This document shows, piece after piece, positions 14,499 to 20,047 of a stretch of DNA of 20,047 bases. The notes under the pieces were generated by a model. It worked only from the letters and a program-made list of their open reading frames with translations. It was not told where the DNA came from and did no database searches. Location: NCBI GenBank assembly GCA_913061345.1, contig CAJXTZ010000043.1:1-20047 (forward strand), written 5' to 3'. Position 1 is the stretch's first letter. Each line of letters opens with the position of its first letter. Made by a program: the position numbers and the translations under genes. This stretch comes from an uncultured Erythrobacter sp. (GTDB lineage Bacteria > Pseudomonadota > Alphaproteobacteria > Sphingomonadales > Sphingomonadaceae).

Positions 14499-15112
14499 GA
14501 CAGCAGGTCCATGTGGATATGCGCTGAGAATGCCTCCGCCAGTGTCTCGGCGTCGAGCGGATCGAGGTAAGGCAGACGGCCCAGATGCGGCAGCTTGGCG
14601 ATGCGGGTAATTGCGCCTTCCGCAACGGGTTCCGCCTCGCCGATGAAGACAATTCCTGTCACCGTGATGCCGCGCGTTCGCAGGGCCTCTACCGAAAGCA
14701 GCGAATGGCTGATCGTGCCAAGCTGCGTGCGCGCGACGAGAATGGCGGGCAGTTGCCACATCGCAAACAGGTCCGCAGCCAGCAGGTCCTCGCGATAGGG
14801 GACCATCACGCCGCCTGCGCCCTCCACCACCAGCGGGCGATCGGTGTTTGGAAGGGCCAGCGCGCTCTCGGTAATGCTTACGCCATCGACACGCGCTGCC
14901 TCGTGCGGGGAGCAGGGGGTTTCGAGACGATAGGCCTCTGGCAAAACCTGCGCGTCGGGGGCCAGCCGCGCTACCGCTTCGCTATCCGTTTCCCCCTCCA
15001 ACCCTGCCTGTGCAGGTTTCCAGTAAGCAGCGCGCATCGCCTGGGCTAGCCCGGCTGCAAATACGGTCTTGCCCACATCGGTATCGGTTCCGGTAATGAC
15101 GTAGCCCGTCAT
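14495..15112 (-). CDS. bioD: Dethiobiotin synthetase
   Basis: BioD closes the ureido ring of dethiobiotin from DAPA, CO2 and ATP. The product has 205 residues. The P-loop is ITGTDTDVGKT (6-16), followed by YWKPAQAG (30-37) with the substrate-binding lysine, and VVEGAGGVMVPY in the middle (the E-G-A-G-G motif of the family). VARTQLGTISHSLLS follows. The ATG at 15112 is preceded by GGGAGAG at a good distance and overlaps the bioF stop by four bases; the stop overlaps bioA. The protein is slightly shorter than E. coli BioD but has all key motifs. Confidence 0.95.
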   Translation of the reverse strand: MTGYVITGTDTDVGKTVFAAGLAQAMRAAYWKPAQAGLEGETDSEAVARLAPDAQVLPEAYRLETPCSPHEAARVDGVSITESALALPNTDRPLVVEGAGGVMVPYREDLLAADLFAMWQLPAILVARTQLGTISHSLLSVEALRTRGITVTGIVFIGEAEPVAEGAITRIAKLPHLGRLPYLDPLDAETLAEAFSAHIHMDLLS

Positions 15113-16275
15113 GGTCTCTCCCACGATGCGACGGCGGAAAGGACCGTCTCGATATCTGCCCCCGTCAAGGTGGAGCGCAAGGCAAAACGGATGCGGCTGG
15201 TACCCTTGGGCACGGTGGGAGGACGAATGGGCAGGGCGGCCACGCCGCCATCAATCAGATGGTTGCCAAGCGCCAGCGCGGCTGCCTCCGTACCCACCAC
15301 GAATGGCACGATCTGCGTCGTGGAGCCGAGTGTGTCGTAGCCGAGCCGGTCGAGGCCTGCGCGCAATTGCTCTCCCAGCGCGTCAAGATGTGCGCGCTCT
15401 GCGTCCATATCCGGCACCAGTTCCAGTGCAGCATCCATCGCGCCCAGCATGGCGGGCGGCGGAGCGGTGGTAAAGATCAGCCCGGCGCACATGTTCACCA
15501 GGTAATCGCGCACGAGATCGGGGCAGGCAATATAGGCCCCAAATCCACCCAATGCCTTGCTGAAGGTGCCCATCACGATACGCGTGCCTCCCTCCGCGAG
15601 GGGGTAATCCGCCGTAAGCCCGGCGCCGCGCGCGCCCAGGACGCCAGTGGCGTGGGCCTCATCGATATAGAGCAGCGCGTCATGATCGGCAGAAAGCTGG
15701 TTCAGCCGCGCCAGATCCGCCCTGTCGCCATCCATGCTGAACACGCTTTCCGTGACGATCAGCCGCGCTGTCGCGTTATCGTGCTCTGCCAGCAGACGGG
15801 CAAGGTGGTCGTAATCGTTGTGGTCGTAGAAATGTACCTGCCCCGATGCGGCACGCAGGCCTGCGTGGATGGAATTGTGGACAAGGCGGTCGGCGAATAT
15901 TGCCGTGCCTTTCGCGGCCTTTGCCAGCGCGGGGATGGCGGCGGCATTGGCTTGCCAGCCCGTGGCGAAGACCAGCGCCGCATCGGTGCCTTTGAACCCC
16001 GCGATCTTCTTCTCGACCGCAAGGTGGGCGGCGCTGGTACCGGTGATCAGCCGCGATGAACCCGCACCAGCGCCATGCTGTCGCACATAATCGGCGGATC
16101 GTTCTAACAGCAGGGGATGGCGCGCAAGACCCAGATAATCGTTGCTCGACAAGTCCAGCAACTCGCGCCCATCGCGCACCAGTCGACCCTCGCCCCGCAT
16201 TTCGACGGCGCGCAGGGCGCGGGTGCGATGTTTCGCTGCGATAGTATCCAGCGATCGGCGGATATGATCAAGCAT
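15109..16275 (-). CDS. bioF: 8-amino-7-oxononanoate synthase
   Basis: BioF condenses pimeloyl thioester with L-alanine to form KAPA, using pyridoxal phosphate. The 388-residue protein shows LLDLSSNDYLGLARHP (39-54), GAGAGSSRLITGTSAAHLAVE (68-88), FATGWQANAAAIPALA (103-118), YIDEAHATGVLG (203-214) with the cofactor-binding aspartate, and the PLP lysine Lys240 in GTFSKALGGFGAYIA. BioF is hard to separate from other alpha-oxoamine synthases by motif alone (for example 5-aminolevulinate synthase), but its place inside a bio operon settles it. The start is the ATG at 16275, 13 bases after bioB; the end overlaps bioD. Confidence 0.95.
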   Translation of the reverse strand: MLDHIRRSLDTIAAKHRTRALRAVEMRGEGRLVRDGRELLDLSSNDYLGLARHPLLLERSADYVRQHGAGAGSSRLITGTSAAHLAVEKKIAGFKGTDAALVFATGWQANAAAIPALAKAAKGTAIFADRLVHNSIHAGLRAASGQVHFYDHNDYDHLARLLAEHDNATARLIVTESVFSMDGDRADLARLNQLSADHDALLYIDEAHATGVLGARGAGLTADYPLAEGGTRIVMGTFSKALGGFGAYIACPDLVRDYLVNMCAGLIFTTAPPPAMLGAMDAALELVPDMDAERAHLDALGEQLRAGLDRLGYDTLGSTTQIVPFVVGTEAAALALGNHLIDGGVAALPIRPPTVPKGTSRIRFALRSTLTGADIETVLSAVASWERP

Positions 16276-16288
16276 CGTCGGCTTGCGC

Positions 16289-17335
16289 TCAGGTGAGTTC
16301 GGCTTCGGCCTCGGACCTGGTCGCGCAGCCGCCCGAACATCCGCCAACGGAACGCATGGGCTCCTCGCCCTGCATGGCCTTCAGGCCAAGGCGTTCGAAC
16401 ATCGCGGCGTCGCTATCGTCGCCCGCATTGGGCGCGGTCAGCAGCTTTTCTCCGGTGAAAATGGAATTCGCGCCTGCCATGAAGCACAGCGCCTGTGTCG
16501 CGTCAGACATGCTCTCGCGCCCTGCGGACAGGCGCACCATGCTCATCGGCATGCAGATGCGCGCCACCGCCACGGTGCGCACGAATTCGATATCGTCGAT
16601 CTTCGCCATCGGCGTATCGGCCAGCATGTCACCCAGCGGCGTACCCTTTACGGGCACAAGCGCATTTACAGGCACGCTTTCCGGATGCCGTTCCAGCGTG
16701 GCCAGCGTGTGCACGAAGCCGACGCGATCGGCGCGCGTTTCTCCCATGCCCACGATGCCGCCGCTGCAAACGTTGATGCCGGACTGGCGTACGTTTTCCA
16801 GCGTGGTCAGCCGGTCCTCATACTTGCGGGTGGTGATTACGCGGTCGTAATATTCCGGCCCCGTGTCGACATTGTGGTTGTAGTAATCGAGACCCGCTTC
16901 GGCCAGTTGCTCCGCCTGATCGGGAGAAAGCATGCCCAGCGTCATGCAAGTTTCCAGCCCCATCTCGCGCACGCCTTTCACAATTTCCACGATTTTGGGC
17001 ATGTCGCGATCCTTGGGATTGCGCCATGCGGCACCCATGCAGAAGCGCTGGCTGCCAGCATCCTTGGCTTGCGCTGCCGATTGCAGCACTTGGCGCACAT
17101 CCATCAGCTTGGTCGCCTCGACCCCGCTGTCGGCATGGACGCTTTGTGAGCAGTAGCCGCAGTCTTCAGGACAGCCGCCGGTCTTGATCGAGAGCAGCGT
17201 GCACAGCTGCACCTCGTCCGGCTGGTGATGTTCGCGGTGCATGGTGGCGGCACGAAACAGCAGCTCGGTAAAAGGCATGTCGAACAGATCGGCAATCTCT
17301 TCGCGGGTCCAGTCGGTGCGGATCATTGTTGGCAT
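16289..17335 (-). CDS. bioB: Biotin synthase
   Basis: BioB is the radical SAM enzyme that inserts sulfur into dethiobiotin to form biotin. Numbered from the ATG at 17335 (348 residues), the SAM cluster motif is CPEDCGYC (Cys55, Cys59, Cys62), and the sacrificial [2Fe-2S] cluster ligands appear as Cys99 (RFCMGAAWR), Cys130 (ETCMTLG) and Cys190 (NVCSGGI), with the arginine in VRLSAGR. YNHNVDT (152-158) is the typical substrate-binding element. The C-terminus GGCSGGC is a short cysteine-rich tail. ATG at 17326 is an equally possible start. It is the first gene of the bioB-F-D-A operon; no BioR-type TTATMTATAA site is visible upstream. Confidence 0.96.
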   Translation of the reverse strand: MPTMIRTDWTREEIADLFDMPFTELLFRAATMHREHHQPDEVQLCTLLSIKTGGCPEDCGYCSQSVHADSGVEATKLMDVRQVLQSAAQAKDAGSQRFCMGAAWRNPKDRDMPKIVEIVKGVREMGLETCMTLGMLSPDQAEQLAEAGLDYYNHNVDTGPEYYDRVITTRKYEDRLTTLENVRQSGINVCSGGIVGMGETRADRVGFVHTLATLERHPESVPVNALVPVKGTPLGDMLADTPMAKIDDIEFVRTVAVARICMPMSMVRLSAGRESMSDATQALCFMAGANSIFTGEKLLTAPNAGDDSDAAMFERLGLKAMQGEEPMRSVGGCSGGCATRSEAEAELT

Positions 17336-17455
17336 TTCCCGTGTTCTCGCGGCCTTTCGGAATGTGGCAGGCGCGTGTGTCTGAGATCCCCCTTGGCAAA
17401 ATGCACGGCGCTCGTGAAGCGTCTGTGCGCAGGAAAATGGTCGGGCAAAGCCGAA

Positions 17456-17470
17456 ATCATTGAAAATGAT
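17456..17470. promoter_or_regulatory. Palindrome in the bioB / metallo-hydrolase divergent region
   Basis: ATCATT-GAA-AATGAT is a perfect six-plus-six inverted repeat with a three-base centre, in a 191-base region (17336-17526) that must hold the promoters of bioB (leftward) and the sulfur genes (rightward). It lies 56 bases upstream of the metallo-hydrolase start. It may be an operator for either side. The half-sites point outward relative to a Fur-type box, so I do not call it one. Confidence 0.35.
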
Positions 17471-17526
17471 ACTCTGCGTGCCGAATTGGGGAAAGAGTAC
17501 CGCACAACAGGCAAGGGCCAAGAAAC

Positions 17527-18456
17527 ATGCATTCAGACCAGGCACTCGTCAGCGCCAGCGCGCAGATCGATCGTGCGTGTGGCGAAACGTGCAAGCGACC
17601 GACAATTGCGGGCTTCTTCGACGCGGCGACCAACACGATCACCTATGTCGTGCACGATCCGGCGACGAATGAAGCGGCAGTTATCGATTCGGTTCTGGAT
17701 TATGCACCCAGTTCGGGCCGCACCTCCAACAGCTCTTCCGATCTTGTCATCGAATATGTCGAGACGAACGAATTGACCGTAACGTGGCTGATAGAAACGC
17801 ACGCCCATGCCGATCACATCTCTGCTGCGCCGTATCTGCAGGAGAAGCTGGGCGGCAAGCTTGGTATAGGCGAGGATATCGTCCGCGTGCAGGAAGTGTT
17901 CGGCAAACTGTTCAACGCCGGCACCGATTTCGAGCGGGACGGATCGCAATTCGATCACCTGTTTACCGATGGCGAAACCTTCAGGATCGGCCAACTGGAG
18001 TGCACTGCGTTGCACGTGCCCGGACACACCCCGACCGACATGGCATTCATCATCGGCGACGCGGCGTTCGTTGGCGATACGATCTTCATGCCGGACTTCG
18101 GTACTGCGCGCGCCGATTTCCCCGGCGGCGATGCGCGGCAGCTCTATCAGTCCATTCGCCGCCTGTTATCGCTGCCTGACGAAACGCGCCTTTTCCTATG
18201 TCATGATTACAAGGCTCCGGGGCGGGATGTTTTTGCCTGGGAAACGACGGTAAAGCAGCAGCGCGAAGAAAACGTGCATGTTAAAGATGGCGTGACGGAG
18301 GATGAATTCGTTGCAATGCGCACAAGCCGTGACAAGGCGCTGGATATGCCCACCCTCATCATGCCGTCCGTACAGGTGAACATTCGCGGCGGGCGCCTGC
18401 CGGAGCCGGAGGACAACGGCGTATCCTATATCAAGATCCCGGTGAACGCGGTATGA
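17527..18456 (+). CDS. ETHE1/Blh-like MBL-fold metallo-hydrolase (probable persulfide dioxygenase)
   Basis: The protein (309 residues) has the metallo-beta-lactamase fold of the ETHE1/BigR-associated group. ETHE1 enzymes use one iron to oxidise glutathione persulfide to sulfite. THAHADH (91-97) supplies His92 as first ligand, HVPGHTPTD (163-171) His167, and [19 protein letters not shown] (183-201) Asp184; LCHDY (224-228) follows. These correspond to the three iron ligands of human ETHE1. The SDFGTARxDFPGGDA segment is typical of this group rather than glyoxalase II. It overlaps the first YeeE/YedE gene by four bases, which supports a job in sulfide or persulfide handling. Whether it is a true dioxygenase or another hydrolase is not proven by sequence. 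Confidence 0.87.
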   Translation: MHSDQALVSASAQIDRACGETCKRPTIAGFFDAATNTITYVVHDPATNEAAVIDSVLDYAPSSGRTSNSSSDLVIEYVETNELTVTWLIETHAHADHISAAPYLQEKLGGKLGIGEDIVRVQEVFGKLFNAGTDFERDGSQFDHLFTDGETFRIGQLECTALHVPGHTPTDMAFIIGDAAFVGDTIFMPDFGTARADFPGGDARQLYQSIRRLLSLPDETRLFLCHDYKAPGRDVFAWETTVKQQREENVHVKDGVTEDEFVAMRTSRDKALDMPTLIMPSVQVNIRGGRLPEPEDNGVSYIKIPVNAV

Positions 18457-18902
18457 TGCTTCCCGGCTTCCCCGATGCCGCTCCGCTGGACGGATTGATA
18501 GGCGGCGCGTTGATCGGTCTGGCAGCGGCAATCATGCTGTTGGCGCTAGGCCGAATTGCGGGTGTTTCGGGTATTGCCGCCAAGGCCGCAGGGCTGGGCG
18601 GCAGCGGCATGGATCGCACAACGGCATGGGCTTTCGCGATCGGCCTGCCTCTGGGCGCAGTTGCCGTTGTCATTTCTCGCGGCGGGGTGGAAGCCAGCTT
18701 CGCCGGTCCTGTCCCGCTGGTGATTGCAGGGCTGCTCGTGGGGGTTGGTACCCGCCTGGGCAGCGGATGCACAAGCGGTCATGGCGTCTGCGGCATCAGT
18801 CGGCTTTCGGGTAGGTCCATCGTTGCCACGATCACGTTCATGACGGCAGGCATAGCCACCGTCGCGATCATGAATATCCTGGGTCTGGAGGTATTGTCAT
18901 GA
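18453..18902 (+). CDS. YeeE/YedE family sulfur transporter, N-terminal-type half
   Basis: This membrane protein of 149 residues has about four hydrophobic segments (15-33, 58-76, 85-101, 122-142). The conserved motif GTRLGSGCTSGHGVCGISRLSGRS (99-122) carries Cys106 and Cys113, which in YeeE-type channels pass thiosulfate or other reduced sulfur through the membrane. Full-length YeeE has two such halves in one chain; here they are two genes, as in PmpA/PmpB-like pairs. The start ATG overlaps the metallo-hydrolase stop (ATGA) and the end overlaps the next gene in the same way; a second ATG at 18456 is also possible. Confidence 0.88.
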   Translation: MMLPGFPDAAPLDGLIGGALIGLAAAIMLLALGRIAGVSGIAAKAAGLGGSGMDRTTAWAFAIGLPLGAVAVVISRGGVEASFAGPVPLVIAGLLVGVGTRLGSGCTSGHGVCGISRLSGRSIVATITFMTAGIATVAIMNILGLEVLS

Positions 18903-19318
18903 ACATGCGGCCACTGGCTTCGCTGGCTTCAGGCATAGTTTTTGGTGCGGGCCTTACCATCGGCGGCATGACCGATCCCGCCCGCGTTCGCGGATTTCTG
19001 GACCTGTTCGGCAACTGGGATCCCACGCTGGCCTTCGTGATGGGCGCGGCATTGGTGGTGATGGCGATGGCCTGGCGCATCGTGCCCGGCATGGCGCGCC
19101 CGATCCTTGGCGAAAGTTTCAATATCCCGACAAAAAACGAACTGACGCCGAGATTGATCGGGGGTGCGGTGCTGTTCGGTGTGGGATGGGGGATTGCAGG
19201 CTTGTGCCCGGGGCCGGGAATTGCCGCGCTGGCAATAGAGCCTGCGAGCGCCGCGATTTTTGTCGTTTCCATGCTGGCGGGCATGGCCCTGCTGCGGCTT
19301 ATGGAGGGAAAGGCCTAG
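18899..19318 (+). CDS. YeeE/YedE family sulfur transporter, C-terminal-type half (DUF6691-like)
   Basis: This is the partner half-transporter, 139 residues. Hydrophobic segments lie at about 8-24, 44-62, 87-104 and 115-133. SGIVFGAGLTIGGMTDPARVRGFLD (11-35) and GWGIAGLCPGPGIAAL (97-112, with Cys103) are the family motifs, mirroring the cysteine-containing loop of the first half. Together the two proteins should form one sulfur-compound channel. The start overlaps the preceding stop by four bases, so stoichiometric synthesis is likely. Substrate (thiosulfate, sulfide, persulfide) is not readable from sequence. It is the last gene of the three-gene sulfur unit. Confidence 0.88.
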   Translation: MNMRPLASLASGIVFGAGLTIGGMTDPARVRGFLDLFGNWDPTLAFVMGAALVVMAMAWRIVPGMARPILGESFNIPTKNELTPRLIGGAVLFGVGWGIAGLCPGPGIAALAIEPASAAIFVVSMLAGMALLRLMEGKA

Positions 19319-19344
19319 TCGGCAAGTCCGCGCAAATCAGCTAC

Positions 19345-19361
19345 GGTGCATTTTATGCACC
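19345..19361. terminator. Stem-loop between the sulfur genes and cydA
   Basis: GGTGCAT (19345-19351) and ATGCACC (19355-19361) form a seven-pair stem with a TTT loop, 27 bases after the second YeeE/YedE stop. It may be a weak terminator, or an operator upstream of cydA. A second dyad, TTGCGC-GGC-GCGCAA (19385-19399), lies closer to cydA. Confidence 0.4.
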
Positions 19362-19384
19362 TACTGGTGCGGATTTGAAGTTCG

Positions 19385-19399
19385 TTGCGCGGCGCGCAA
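19385..19399. promoter_or_regulatory. Dyad upstream of cydA
   Basis: TTGCGC and GCGCAA form a six-plus-six inverted repeat around GGC, 34 bases upstream of the cydA start. Its position suits an operator or promoter-proximal site controlling the bd oxidase. It does not match the FNR consensus TTGAT-N4-ATCAA. Confidence 0.3.
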
Positions 19400-19419
19400 T
19401 AATGTAGGCCAGTGAGCAT

Positions 19420-19425
19420 AAGGAG
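19420..19425 (+). promoter_or_regulatory. Ribosome binding site of cydA
   Basis: AAGGAG lies eight bases before the ATG at 19434 and is the strongest Shine-Dalgarno match in this part of the window. Confidence 0.75.
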
Positions 19426-19433
19426 CGTAGATC

Positions 19434-20047
19434 ATGTTCGACGGCCTCGATGCCCTGCTGCTTGCGCGGATACAGTTTGCCTTCACGGTCAGTTTTCACT
19501 TCTTCTTTCCCGCTTTTTCCATCGGTCTCGCCAGTTATCTGGCGGTGCTTGAAGGGCTGTGGCTGAAAACCGGCAAGCAGATCTATCTCGACCTGTTCAA
19601 ATACTGGGTGAAAATCTTTGCCATCGCCTTTGCGATGGGCGTCGTCTCGGGCATTGTGATGAGCTACCAGTTCGGCACCAACTGGTCTGTCTTCTCCGAT
19701 CTTGCAGGCCCGGTGATCGGACCGCTGATGGCCTACGAAGTGCTGACCGCATTCTTCCTGGAGGCTGGCTTTCTCGGCGTGATGCTGTTTGGCATGAGCA
19801 AGGTGGGAAAGAAGCTGCATTTCGCCGCCACACTGATGGTGGCACTGGGCACTTTCGTTTCGGCGTTCTGGATCCTTTCGGTCAACAGCTGGATGCACAC
19901 GCCGACCGGCTTCGAAATGGGCGCCAACGGGCAGTATTTGCCGGGCGATAGCTGGCTGACGATCATCTTCAATCCCAGCTTTCCCTATCGCCTGGTACAC
20001 ACCGTGCTGGCTGCTTATCTCACCACTGCCTTCGTGGTGGGCGGGGC
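19434..20047 (+). CDS. cydA: Cytochrome bd ubiquinol oxidase subunit I (partial, runs off right edge)
   Basis: CydA binds the three hemes of cytochrome bd oxidase, which oxidises ubiquinol and reduces oxygen at the inner membrane without pumping protons. 204 residues are visible. His22 in VSFHFFFPAFSIG matches the heme ligand His19 of E. coli CydA, His189 in YRLVHTVLAAY matches His186, and Glu102 and Glu110 in AYEVLTAFFLEAGFLG match Glu99 and Glu107. FWILSVNSWMHTPTGFEM is the conserved segment after the fourth helix. The Q-loop that separates long (CydA) from short (cyanide-insensitive CioA) forms lies beyond the edge, so the subtype is open. A strong ribosome binding site supports the start. 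cydB should follow outside the window. Confidence 0.94.
   Translation, partial: MFDGLDALLLARIQFAFTVSFHFFFPAFSIGLASYLAVLEGLWLKTGKQIYLDLFKYWVKIFAIAFAMGVVSGIVMSYQFGTNWSVFSDLAGPVIGPLMAYEVLTAFFLEAGFLGVMLFGMSKVGKKLHFAATLMVALGTFVSAFWILSVNSWMHTPTGFEMGANGQYLPGDSWLTIIFNPSFPYRLVHTVLAAYLTTAFVVGG

Noticed and set aside
17336..17526. A BioR box or BirA operator upstream of bioB.
   Set aside because: I found no TTATMTATAA-like sequence; the only clear dyad has a different sequence.

Overview
The window looks like ordinary chromosome from a high-GC alphaproteobacterium. The best guess is Sphingomonadales, probably an Erythrobacter-like genus. This rests on the style of the proteins (short Ppx/GppA next to RlmE, membrane-anchored cytochrome c, alphaproteobacterial-type PheA, bioB-F-D-A order) and on the GC-rich codon use; no rRNA is present to confirm it. 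Genes are packed tightly, many pairs share start and stop codons (ATGA or TGATG), and no gene-free stretch exceeds about 240 bases once the tRNA is counted. I see no insertion sequence, prophage or CRISPR array.

Layout. (1) 1-1564, minus: a DUF4129 and a DUF4350 membrane protein, of the kind that accompanies MoxR/DUF58 genes; the second runs off the left edge. (2) 1674-3046, minus: pheA (prephenate dehydratase) followed by a GNAT acetyltransferase with a TTG start. (3) 3168-3851, plus: a membrane-anchored c-type cytochrome, divergent from pheA. (4) 3885-5734, minus: a Ppx/GppA phosphatase and rlmE, sharing one base. (5) 5840-6649, minus: a sterol desaturase/fatty acid hydroxylase family protein. 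(6) 6694-12531: six genes in three tightly arranged pairs: two glycosyltransferases of the 'rSAM/selenodomain-associated' families (plus), arsM with an extended SDR (minus), and a mercuric-reductase-like flavoprotein with a radical SAM protein (plus). (7) A DUF2147 secreted protein and a tRNA-Gln(CUG). (8) 13239-17335, minus: biotin operon bioB-bioF-bioD-bioA. (9) 17527-19318, plus: an ETHE1-like metallo-hydrolase and two half-size YeeE/YedE transporter proteins, i.e. a sulfur/persulfide module. (10) 19434-end, plus: cydA of a cytochrome bd oxidase, cut by the right edge.

The most interesting part is region 6. ArsM is identified with high confidence because its sequence closely follows the animal AS3MT/algal ArsM type and all four cysteines that matter in those enzymes are in place. 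Its neighbours are not the usual arsenic detoxification genes: no arsR, arsC, acr3 or arsB is visible. They are sugar-transferase-like, SDR, flavoprotein and radical SAM genes, which is the kind of toolkit expected for building a complex organoarsenical, as ArsM plus radical SAM ArsS do in arsenosugar synthesis. The radical SAM protein here does not look like ArsS, so this may be a variant or undescribed organoarsenical pathway. That is an inference from gene context.
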